Source: Nitrososphaera sp.
GTDB lineage: Archaea > Thermoproteota > Nitrososphaeria > Nitrososphaerales > Nitrososphaeraceae
Length of the DNA stretch: 8,582 bases
NCBI GenBank assembly: GCA_025935445.1
Contig: JAICVG010000031.1
Location: forward strand, 1 to 8,582
Direction of reading: 5' to 3'
Below are positions 1-4,377 of the stretch, piece by piece. Within the stretch, counting starts at the first letter, position 1, and every line of letters starts with the position of its first letter. A model generated the notes under the pieces. It made no database searches and was not told where the DNA came from. It was given only the letters and a program-made list of their open reading frames with translations. Position numbers and translations under genes: made by a program.

Positions 1-972
1 AAATGTAAAGCTAAATGTCTGTCCTTGAGTCAGCAATGGATTAAAGTTTGGTGAGGAATTGAATTTGTTATCTGGCTGTCCATTGCTGCCCGATGTGACG
101 GTATGCGGTTGTGAGTCATCATTCGTCCATGTTACTGTAGTGCCAACGCTAACTTGAATTGGATTTGGTGAGTATGCATCAGTAGTCAGGGTTGAAGCGC
201 CGGAAACTATGGAAACGCTAGTACCGCCGCCTGCACTAGTTGCGTTTGTCCCTGTAGTATTGCCAGTAATACCTGTTGTTGCATTAGCACCTGTTGTTGC
301 ATTAGCACCTGTTGTTGCATTAGCACCTGTTGTTGCATTAGCACCTGTTGTTGCTGCTCCTCCTTGTGTTTGTGCAGCGCCTCCACCTCCACCACCTTGT
401 CCTGCTGCTGCTGCAGTAACTGTAATCTCACCTGCCATATATGGGTGGACCATGCAATGATAGGGAATTGTCTGGCCCTCGCTTACACCCTGAAGTTCAA
501 CTGCAGTTGATTCTTCGCCTCCATTGATAATACTTGTATCAAACAACTGTCCTGACTGTGGATCTTGGGCACCATTACCAGAAGTGGCAGTATGAGGAAC
601 TGTATCTTCGTTGTGCCAAACTACCTTATTGCCAACAGGCACCTGTGCCGTGTCTGGATCATAATCGGGGCTCCCCTGTACTGCTGAGCCTTGAAGTATT
701 GTGATGGTAGTGGTGCCTGCTCCGGTTGAAGCAGCTCCTCCTCCACCTTGTTGTTGTGCAGCTCCTCCTCCACCTTGTTGTTGTGCAGCTACTCCTCCCC
801 CACTACTGCCAGGCTCATTTCCACTCGAGGCTGGCGGAAGAGGCTGATAGTAAGGCGAATCGATTCTATCTTCTTGAGGGGTTGCAGCTGTAAAGGAGGT
901 GTAAGTGATATAGCCGGTAATCGCACCCAGTACAAGAATTACAGGAAAGGCGATTTTTCCGGGTTTACCCAT
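1..972 (-). CDS. Membrane-anchored multi-domain cupredoxin (blue copper protein), 3' end outside window
   Basis: A frame open for 324 codons from ATG 972 to the window edge, with no stop, so the C-terminus is missing. Residues about 6-24 are hydrophobic after a Gly/Lys start and probably form an uncleaved anchor, placing the rest outside the cell. A Gly/Gln linker (about 45-90) leads to cupredoxin domain 1 (about 90-190). Its type-1 copper ligands are His127 (in VPHTATSG), Cys173, His176 and Met179 (YHCMVHPYM). A Thr/Asn/Gly linker (about 190-245) with repeated N-A-T sequons follows. A second cupredoxin domain starts near 255, with TVTWTNDD and a matching His290 (QPHTVTSG); its Cys/His/Met loop would lie beyond the edge. 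In ammonia-oxidising archaea such plastocyanin-like proteins are thought to carry electrons in place of cytochrome c; that role is inference here. The copper ligands make the family call firm. Confidence 0.93.
   Translation of the reverse strand, partial: MGKPGKIAFPVILVLGAITGYITYTSFTAATPQEDRIDSPYYQPLPPASSGNEPGSSGGGVAAQQQGGGGAAQQQGGGGAASTGAGTTTITILQGSAVQGSPDYDPDTAQVPVGNKVVWHNEDTVPHTATSGNGAQDPQSGQLFDTSIINGGEESTAVELQGVSEGQTIPYHCMVHPYMAGEITVTAAAAGQGGGGGGAAQTQGGAATTGANATTGANATTGANATTGANATTGITGNTTGTNATSAGGGTSVSIVSGASTLTTDAYSPNPIQVSVGTTVTWTNDDSQPHTVTSGSNGQPDNKFNSSPNFNPLLTQGQTFSFTF
271..354. repeat. 18-bp tandem repeat, four perfect copies plus a partial fifth
   Basis: The unit acctgttgttgcattagc begins at 271, 289, 307 and 325, with a 12-bp partial copy at 343. 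It is in frame with the cupredoxin gene on the minus strand. Each unit encodes Ala-Asn-Ala-Thr-Thr-Gly, so each copy adds one N-x-T glycosylation sequon to the interdomain linker. The identity of the copies suggests recent slippage or homogenisation. Confidence 0.95.
731..784. repeat. 27-bp tandem duplication in the N-terminal linker of the cupredoxin gene
   Basis: Two identical 27-bp units (731-757 and 758-784) begin gcagctcctcctccacc; a degenerate third start follows at 785. In frame on the minus strand each unit encodes Ala-Ala-Gln-Gln-Gln-Gly-Gly-Gly-Gly. It lengthens the flexible spacer between the membrane anchor and the first copper domain. Confidence 0.9.
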
Positions 973-999
973 AATTGCTAGTCGCTAGCCAATATCCCC

Positions 1000-1006
1000 T
1001 TAATAA
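1000..1006 (-). promoter_or_regulatory. Probable TATA box of the cupredoxin gene
   Basis: TTATTAA on the minus strand is centred about 31 bp upstream of ATG 972, which would give a very short leader. Between it and the start lies a perfect inverted repeat, gctag-tcg-ctagc (977-989), that could be an operator. Position and composition are the only evidence. Confidence 0.45.
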
Positions 1007-1024
1007 CTTCTTCTGGATCAAGAC

Positions 1025-1031
1025 TATATTT
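1025..1031 (+). promoter_or_regulatory. Probable TATA box for the first zinc-ribbon gene
   Basis: TATATTT is centred 28 bp before ATG 1056. This is the spacing expected of leaderless archaeal transcription, and it is why 1056 is preferred over the longer TTG frame that opens at 975. Confidence 0.5.
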
Positions 1032-1055
1032 CAAGATATCGTGCATTTCCTAGAG

Positions 1056-1226
1056 ATGGTATATCAAAAAATGGTCACCTGCAAGAGCTGCCATAGAAAA
1101 TTTCTAATACCTTCAGTTGACACCAGCAGGCAGGAGATATCGCGTGATATGGTAGGAGCAACTTTTGCCCTCATTTGTCCGTTTTGCATAACACACGCCA
1201 TCTATGCCGCATACGACTTGGAATAG
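1056..1226 (+). CDS. Small zinc-ribbon protein, 56 aa
   Basis: Function unknown. The protein has two Cys pairs, Cys9/Cys12 (CKSC) and Cys41/Cys44 (CPFC), spaced as in a one-zinc ribbon, with a short helix-like tail ending YDLE. The frame is open from TTG 975. However, codons upstream of 1056 read as unlikely protein, and a TATA box lies 28 bp before ATG 1056; a third candidate is ATG 1071. It is divergent from the cupredoxin gene, with about 80 bp of shared promoter space, and is followed after 40 bp by a second zinc-ribbon gene on the same strand. A nucleic-acid- or protein-binding role is typical of such ribbons but cannot be assigned. The coding call rests on the conserved-looking Cys pairs and the promoter spacing. 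Confidence 0.7.
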   Translation: MVYQKMVTCKSCHRKFLIPSVDTSRQEISRDMVGATFALICPFCITHAIYAAYDLE

Positions 1227-1266
1227 CCTTTTATCCTGGACGTAAGAAGACACACTGTCTGTGCGG

Positions 1267-1458
1267 ATGGATGGTAACAACAATAACCCTTCTTCTCTGA
1301 ATTGCACACTGTGCGGCAGCAGCCTTACTTTTCGTTATAGGCCGATGCCTGAATGGAATATCTCCGGCCTAATATGTGGTCAGTGTTATAACAAGAAGTT
1401 ATTTGAGCACTACATTGCACCTTACAAGAAGACATCACAAAAGGGTAGCAAAGACTAA
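1267..1458 (+). CDS. Small zinc-ribbon protein, 63 aa
   Basis: Function unknown. After an Asn-rich start come Cys13/Cys16 (CTLCG), a stretch with aromatic and Arg residues (FRYR), then Cys37/Cys40 (CGQC) and a basic C-terminus (KKTSQKG). This is the pattern of a four-Cys zinc ribbon. ATG 1267 is chosen as the start. An in-frame GTG two codons earlier (1261) is also possible, because a TTTTAT box at 1229-1234 would start transcription near 1258. The stop codon TAA overlaps the TATA box of the next gene, so that gene has its own promoter although the three genes are tightly packed. The GLICGQC motif recalls short ribbons common in thaumarchaeal genomes; that resemblance is from memory. Confidence 0.75.
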   Translation: MDGNNNNPSSLNCTLCGSSLTFRYRPMPEWNISGLICGQCYNKKLFEHYIAPYKKTSQKGSKD

Positions 1459-1461
1459 ATA
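1456..1461 (+). promoter_or_regulatory. TATA box of the RAM-domain gene
   Basis: TAAATA is centred 27 bp before ATG 1486 and includes the stop codon of the preceding gene. Leaderless spacing supports start 1486. Confidence 0.5.
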
Positions 1462-1485
1462 CTAACTTTTGCTTCCTTCATATAT

Positions 1486-1734
1486 ATGCCAACTGGATAC
1501 ATTCTAGTGAACTGCACGCTCGGCTCCGAGGAAAAGATAATTAATGAAATTGCAAAGCTACCCGACGCCAAAGAAGTACGGGGTACATATGGCGTTCATG
1601 ATATTTTTGTCAAGGTCAAGTCAGAGAACACCGAGTCAATGAACCACACAATTACAAACAAGATACGCAAGATTCCCGGCATTACGTCAACTGTAACGCT
1701 TGTCGTCATTGAAGAGCAGGGTGGCAAGGGCTAG
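1486..1734 (+). CDS. Stand-alone Lrp/AsnC ligand-binding (RAM) domain protein, 82 aa
   Basis: The protein matches the C-terminal effector-binding domain of Lrp/AsnC regulators. It opens with the strand GYILVNC and a Glu-rich helix (14-24, EEKIINEIAKL). Then come the characteristic glycine turn and strand GTYGVHDIFVKV (33-44), a second helix (about 50-62) and a closing strand, TLVVIEE. The N-terminal DNA-binding helix-turn-helix is absent and the length equals one RAM domain, so it cannot bind DNA by itself. Such solo domains form dimers or larger rings, sense amino acids, and may hetero-oligomerise with full-length Lrp proteins; this is family knowledge, not shown here. It is transcribed from its own TATA box and ends 1 bp from the convergent membrane-protein gene. 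Confidence 0.88.
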   Translation: MPTGYILVNCTLGSEEKIINEIAKLPDAKEVRGTYGVHDIFVKVKSENTESMNHTITNKIRKIPGITSTVTLVVIEEQGGKG

Positions 1735-1735
1735 A

Positions 1736-1930
1736 TTAGACCAGCTCTTTCTTCCTGTCATCTGACCTTACTCTCTTTATTTCATAAAAGATCATTCCCG
1801 AACTTGCCGCAACTATTGTCCAGCCAGCCGTTCCAATTGCAGCATAGCTAGAATAATCTTCAAGCAAGAGTGCGATGCCCGTAATTGCAATTCCTGCAAA
1901 CCAGATTGTGACCAGAATATGTATCTGCAT
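1736..1930 (-). CDS. Small two-helix membrane protein, 64 aa
   Basis: Not recognised. Two hydrophobic helices are visible, about residues 5-22 (LVTIWFAGIAITGIALLL) and 29-49 (ending SSGMIFYEI), joined by an acidic/Tyr loop. A strongly charged tail (KRVRSDDRKKELV) follows and probably lies in the cytoplasm. ATG 1928-1930 is the only good start. It lies 5 nt after the stop of the upstream gene on the same strand, so the two are probably cotranscribed. Its stop is 1 bp from the end of the RAM-domain gene, which comes from the other side. No catalytic motif is visible. Size, hydrophobic pattern and close packing support a real gene. Confidence 0.65.
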   Translation of the reverse strand: MQIHILVTIWFAGIAITGIALLLEDYSSYAAIGTAGWTIVAASSGMIFYEIKRVRSDDRKKELV

Positions 1931-1935
1931 TGCCT

Positions 1936-2163
1936 TTAGCCCCTTATGTCTTCATCAAAGCCGAAAAAGTGTTTGAGCGTCTTGCCACACCTAGTGCAGT
2001 TGCAGAATTCAACAAATTGGAATTCCTCATACTTTCGGTAAACAAATGACTCTTTATGGTTGCAGAACATTTGTCGCAGGGCTTGGAGCATATATGCTAT
2101 TGGTAGGGAGGCTAAGTTCATTATTACTATTTCGTTGATATATGGGGCTTCATTATTCAACAT
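1936..2163 (-). CDS. Small Cys-containing hypothetical protein, up to 75 aa
   Basis: Not recognised. The C-terminal half has FCNHKESF, then EFCNCTRCGKTLKH. Cys and His pairs of this kind suggest a small zinc-binding fold (first Cys/His pair, then CNC and CxxC). The N-terminus is uncertain. ATG 2163 gives 75 residues but lies only 7 bp from the tRNA gene on the opposite strand, and its first codons would cover the tRNA TATA box. Internal ATGs at 2121 (MNLASLP, 61 aa) and 2091 (MLQALRQMFC, 51 aa) are alternatives, and the Cys-bearing part begins after all of them. The downstream membrane-protein gene begins 5 nt after this stop, which suggests one short operon. Confidence is for the gene, not for the start. 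Confidence 0.6.
   Translation of the reverse strand: MLNNEAPYINEIVIMNLASLPIAYMLQALRQMFCNHKESFVYRKYEEFQFVEFCNCTRCGKTLKHFFGFDEDIRG
2138..2143 (+). promoter_or_regulatory. TATA box of the tRNA-Arg gene
   Basis: ATATAT is centred about 30 bp before the mature tRNA 5' end at 2171, the usual archaeal distance. The site is palindromic and could also act leftward, where it would start transcription near 2115. Confidence 0.5.
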
Positions 2164-2170
2164 GCTTGTT

Positions 2171-2245
2171 GGGCCCGTAGCGTAGTCAGGATATCGCGGC
2201 GGTCTTCGGAACCGCAGGTCAGGGGATCGAAGCCCCTCGGGCCCG
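2171..2245 (+). tRNA. tRNA-Arg, anticodon TCG
   Basis: The whole cloverleaf can be folded by eye. The acceptor stem gggcccg (2171-2177) pairs with cgggccc (2238-2244), with discriminator G2245. The D arm closes gcg with cgc. The anticodon stem gcggt/accgc encloses loop cttcgga, giving anticodon TCG, which reads the Arg codon CGA. The variable region is short, and the T arm agggg/cccct encloses a 7-nt loop containing TCGAA. There is no intron, and CCA is not encoded. A T-rich stretch follows. Confidence 0.96.
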
Positions 2246-2263
2246 TTCTTTTTCTTGCTTTTT
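2246..2263 (+). terminator. T-rich terminator after the tRNA
   Basis: Right after the discriminator base comes ttctttttcttgcttttt, with two T5 runs and no hairpin. Archaeal RNA polymerase stops at such T tracts. The rest of the gap up to 2484 shows no convincing gene. Confidence 0.6.
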
Positions 2264-2484
2264 CGTTACTAGTTATGAAGATGTAGCGCGTTTATCGCCC
2301 TATATTCAGCGGTATTCTTAACCATGCTATCCCCACTGTTGCAGCTGGCTGCAATGATTCCAACTGCGTGCGGTTTTTTCCTCCTTCCTTACGAAATGGT
2401 TACGGACGGTGGTTGTTGTTGTTCATGCAATCGATTCCTCTTGTATTGATGTTGGTGTTTCACTAGCAGCATTCGACTCTTCTA

Positions 2485-3084
2485 TTAGCCTTCGGCGTCT
2501 GCATCATAGTCATCAAAAGCGCTTGTTCCGCCAACACTTACTCCCTCGTCAAATGTTCCTTCTCCTCCGCTTGTTGTATTAGTACTGTTACCTTGCGTGC
2601 CACCACCTAATTCCCCAAGTGCCGAATTCAATTGCATCAGTGCGCCTTGTGTGTCACCAACTTGTAGGGCGATACATGCTTCTTCTATGAAGTCTCTTAC
2701 TATTGATGATGTTGATTGATTTCCTCCTCCTTCTGCTGTAGTAGAAGTGGTATTCATGTCGGTAGTAGCACTACCACCACCACCAGTTGTCGTAGTAGCG
2801 TTCTGGCCGCCACCCACTGTTTGTATTGGAGCACAAGCTGTTGGCTCTGCATCACCAGCGCCAGCTTGTCCAGTAGTAGTATCATTAAGAGTAGCAGCAC
2901 CTGTGTCTGCCGGCTGGGCACCAGATCCTCCTTGGCCACCTTGCTCTGTTTCAAGGCCTTCCAGCGATCCTTGCGCGCTTGCATCATTTGGTGCGCTTAT
3001 AGCTATCAATGACACCACGCTTAGTGAAAGCAGCATAAGCCCCAAAGTTGCAGGTACGGTCTTCTTTTTGTTCTGTGATGCCAT
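2485..3084 (-). CDS. Secreted Gly/Thr/Asn-rich protein with a short helical core, 199 aa
   Basis: Function unknown. A Sec-type signal peptide is clear: Lys-rich start (6-8), hydrophobic core (about 11-30), and a likely cut after Ala-Ser-Ala37. The mature part is mostly low complexity (Gly, Thr, Ser, Asn) with at least six N-glycosylation sequons: Asn67, 95, 111, 122, 166 and 169. A compact helical stretch at 127-160 contains IVRDFIEEACIALQ and GDTQGALMQLNSALGEL. It looks like a pair of amphipathic helices and is the only part likely to fold. Cys84 and Cys137 could form a disulphide. The C-terminus is acidic (DDYDADAEG). Thaumarchaeal genomes carry several exported proteins with this GDTQGAL-type element (recalled, not searched). 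The start ATG 3084 has a TATA box 25 bp upstream. Confidence 0.85.
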   Translation of the reverse strand: MASQNKKKTVPATLGLMLLSLSVVSLIAISAPNDASAQGSLEGLETEQGGQGGSGAQPADTGAATLNDTTTGQAGAGDAEPTACAPIQTVGGGQNATTTTGGGGSATTDMNTTSTTAEGGGNQSTSSIVRDFIEEACIALQVGDTQGALMQLNSALGELGGGTQGNSTNTTSGGEGTFDEGVSVGGTSAFDDYDADAEG

Positions 3085-3105
3085 GAGAAGATGAAAAGAT
3101 CAAGG

Positions 3106-3112
3106 CTTTTAA
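3106..3112 (-). promoter_or_regulatory. TATA box of the secreted 199-aa protein gene
   Basis: TTAAAAG on the minus strand is centred 25 bp upstream of ATG 3084, which fits leaderless transcription. Confidence 0.5.
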
Positions 3113-3167
3113 CGGTTGTAGTTTCTAGTTACTGCATTTAGTAATAACTGTCTCTACTATGGAAAAT

Positions 3168-3356
3168 CTAAATGAATCCTAATTCCTTATCTAAAAAAGA
3201 GTAGGAGCAGGAATCTCTCCTTCTACCCACCAAATGCAATACAACGCGGGGCATTTCAATCTCTCTGTAATCAACCTTTGAGTGTATTCTATGTGTATTG
3301 CCTCCTGCTGCTTTTCTTTTTCTTTTATTTTTAAAATGCTTGCAACTTATCCGCAT
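3168..3356 (-). CDS. Doubtful small basic protein, 62 aa
   Basis: A frame open from TTG 3419 but best started at ATG 3356, because a TTTATAG box (3379-3386) lies about 27 bp upstream. It encodes a Lys/Arg-rich peptide (KNKRKRKAAGG near residue 10, then REIEMPRVVLHLVGRRRD), with Cys5 and one later Cys. No family is recognised. The amino-acid run after residue 30 could be a strand, but composition alone does not prove coding. It stands alone between two other transcription units. It may equally be intergenic sequence open by chance. Confidence 0.25.
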   Translation of the reverse strand: MRISCKHFKNKRKRKAAGGNTHRIHSKVDYREIEMPRVVLHLVGRRRDSCSYSFLDKELGFI

Positions 3357-3549
3357 CTGTAGGAGCATGGTGATGATGCTATAAACACACCGACACTTAA
3401 CCTCCTTAGGTTCGCTCAAGCTCAGAAAGAGAGAGCGGAAAAAGGAGAATACTTTTTCGTAGCGTTTATCATGTATTACAAAGGTATGACAAGCAAGAAA
3501 TAATAGTATTCTTGCCGGCTAATTACCGATAAAGAATAATCTGCAGCTC

Positions 3550-3557
3550 TTTTAATA
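3550..3557 (+). promoter_or_regulatory. TATA box before the small basic gene
   Basis: TTTTAATA is centred about 26 bp before GTG 3580 but only 8 bp before ATG 3562. If it is the working promoter, transcription begins at or near 3580 and the GTG would be a leaderless start. Confidence 0.4.
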
Positions 3558-3561
3558 TGCT

Positions 3562-3732
3562 ATGTTTGTATTGGAGGATGTGCCAAGAGGAGTAAAGAAA
3601 GGCGTTAGCAAACAAAAGTTTGAAAGGACCGTAAACAAAATAAAACGTAAAGGCAGTGCAAAGAATCCTTATGCAGTAGCAAATGCAAATCTGCGACGCA
3701 AGAGTAACAGCAGAAAAAAATCACGCAAGTAA
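3562..3732 (+). CDS. Small basic protein with NPYAVANA motif, up to 56 aa
   Basis: A short complete frame from ATG 3562 to TAA 3730-3732. The protein is very basic and has three parts: PRGVKKGVSKQKFERTV (8-24), a Lys/Arg linker, and the motif KNPYAVANANLRR (34-46), followed by a Lys/Arg/Ser tail. The N-P-Y-A-V-A motif recurs in many tiny proteins of archaea and phages, usually near KRK and KG residues; its function is not known to me, and nucleic-acid binding is only a guess from charge. The start could instead be GTG 3580 (PRGVKK as residues 2-7, 50 aa), which fits the TATA box better and begins where the conserved part starts. It is monocistronic. A 6-bp inverted repeat (3743-3748 with 3759-3764) follows the stop. 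Confidence 0.75.
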   Translation: MFVLEDVPRGVKKGVSKQKFERTVNKIKRKGSAKNPYAVANANLRRKSNSRKKSRK

Positions 3733-3915
3733 TTCTATTCATAGCTTGTCAAGCGTTTCAAGCTGTTAGCAGACTTGTTGATTCCTATGTAGGATCTATA
3801 TCTCCTAATGCACAACACATACGGACACCTCCAATAAAGAGCTCAAAAATGCCAAGACAAGGTACAAACCAAGAGTATATCTACTTCCGAGAAAGCTAGC
3901 CAGGCACCTCCGCAG

Positions 3916-4023
3916 TCAAGCAGCTAAATATTCTCCCTCCGTACAATTAGGACATTTGCTAGGCGAAGGGCTACCTCACATTCAGAAGACAAGCATCCAC
4001 AGTCGGCGCATCTTATTTTTCAT
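3916..4023 (-). pseudogene. Frameshifted small zinc-ribbon gene (35 aa if repaired)
   Basis: No single frame is open, but three frame segments join into one sensible protein. ATG 4023 is followed by five A residues. If one A is removed, the frame reads MKIRCADCGCLSSECEVALR then LA. If one A is added in the later AAA (gcaaatgtcc), it goes on KCPNCTEGEYLAA and stops at TGA 3916-3918. The repaired product has Cys5/Cys8/Cys10, Cys15 and Cys24/Cys27, a zinc-ribbon pattern with a clean end. The two changes cancel, so total length is a whole number of codons (36 with stop). An AT-rich promoter is present at the right distance. It may be a recently decayed gene, or an intact gene hidden by two homopolymer sequencing errors. 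Confidence 0.6.
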
Positions 4024-4043
4024 ACCCTGACAATCACGTAATT

Positions 4044-4052
4044 AAATAAAAT
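4044..4052 (-). promoter_or_regulatory. AT-rich promoter of the broken zinc ribbon, also T-tract after the YnfA-like gene
   Basis: On the minus strand the run TATTTTATTTAATT is centred about 25-28 bp before ATG 4023. It also directly follows the stop of the upstream leftward gene (4057), so the same T-rich tract may end that transcript. Confidence 0.4.
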
Positions 4053-4056
4053 AGGC

Positions 4057-4377
4057 TCAGCGAGGAGCATAAAAAATGACAAGGGTGCCAATGATAGCAA
4101 CTATCGAGCCTATAATCTCGTATGTATCAGGCTTCTTTTTATCAACTATTCTGCCCCAAATGATTGTAGATACTATGAATATGCCGCCATATGCTGCATA
4201 TACTCTACGAAATTCGGCGGGTTGTAAAGTCAGGATTATCCCATAGACAAAGAGAATGATTCCGCCCAAAGCGCCTAGTGCAATAGTTTTCTTTTCCCGT
4301 AGCCACAGCCATGTGCTGCTGTTATTGTTCTTGCCATACTCTACTGCTAAATGTAGTCCTCTGATTTGATCCCTCAT
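4057..4377 (-). CDS. YnfA/UPF0060-type small membrane protein lacking the first helix, 106 aa
   Basis: From residue 23 on, the protein follows the YnfA (UPF0060) family closely: WLWLRE before helix 2, ILTLQPAEFRRVYAAYGGIF, a Trp-Gly-Arg-Ile-Val-Asp loop, then a final helix. Hydrophobic helices lie at about 32-50, 61-77 and 86-103. YnfA proteins normally have four helices of drug/metabolite-exporter type, and the first ends in a Pro/Tyr-rich stretch just before WLWL. Here residues 1-22 are hydrophilic (HLAVEYGKNNNSST) and no other frame supplies a helix, so TM1 is lost or replaced. Family members are linked to small-molecule efflux; substrate unknown. The ATG overlaps the upstream stop (ATGA), indicating translational coupling to the exported protein gene. 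Confidence 0.85.
   Translation of the reverse strand: MRDQIRGLHLAVEYGKNNNSSTWLWLREKKTIALGALGGIILFVYGIILTLQPAEFRRVYAAYGGIFIVSTIIWGRIVDKKKPDTYEIIGSIVAIIGTLVIFYAPR

Larger units (their letters stand above)
3085..3561. other. Gene-poor stretch, 477 bp
   Basis: This stretch lies between the secreted-protein gene and the small basic gene. The only candidate gene is the doubtful leftward frame at 3168-3356. It also holds a polypyrimidine run (3311-3331) and a 7-bp inverted repeat, tattctt (3506-3512) with aagaata (3532-3538). That repeat ends 23 bp before the next ATG and could be regulatory. No RNA gene was recognised. Confidence 0.5.
3733..4056. other. Gene-poor stretch with one broken gene, 324 bp
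   Basis: This stretch holds an inverted repeat (agcttg 3743-3748, caagct 3759-3764) after the basic gene, and the broken zinc-ribbon frame with its AT-rich promoter at 3916-4052. Between 3765 and 3915 nothing convincing is seen; the longest ATG frame there (from 3849) encodes only 16 codons. Confidence 0.5.

Noticed and set aside
271..354. Tandem repeat considered as a CRISPR array
   Set aside because: Units are 18 bp with no spacers, and they are in frame within a coding sequence.
209..460. Rightward 83-codon frame rich in Val/Ala/Pro
   Set aside because: It is the complement of the cupredoxin linker repeats. The minus frame has copper ligands and stays open for 324 codons.
748..981. Rightward 77-codon frame over the cupredoxin N-terminus
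   Set aside because: Antisense to the anchor and Gln/Gly repeat. Composition is driven by the repeat.
1113..1307. Leftward 64-codon frame
   Set aside because: Antisense to the zinc-ribbon genes, which have Cys pairs and promoters.
2324..2449. Rightward 41-codon frame with CCCSC
   Set aside because: The Cys run comes from a GTT/TGT repeat. No family resemblance, and only a weak TATA-like run upstream.
2716..3094. Frames on both strands over the secreted-protein gene
   Set aside because: Shadows of the low-complexity codons. The real frame has a signal peptide and a promoter.
3743..3764. Inverted repeat after the basic gene considered as a bacterial-type terminator
   Set aside because: Only 6-bp arms with a 10-nt loop and no T tract. 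Archaeal termination does not need it.
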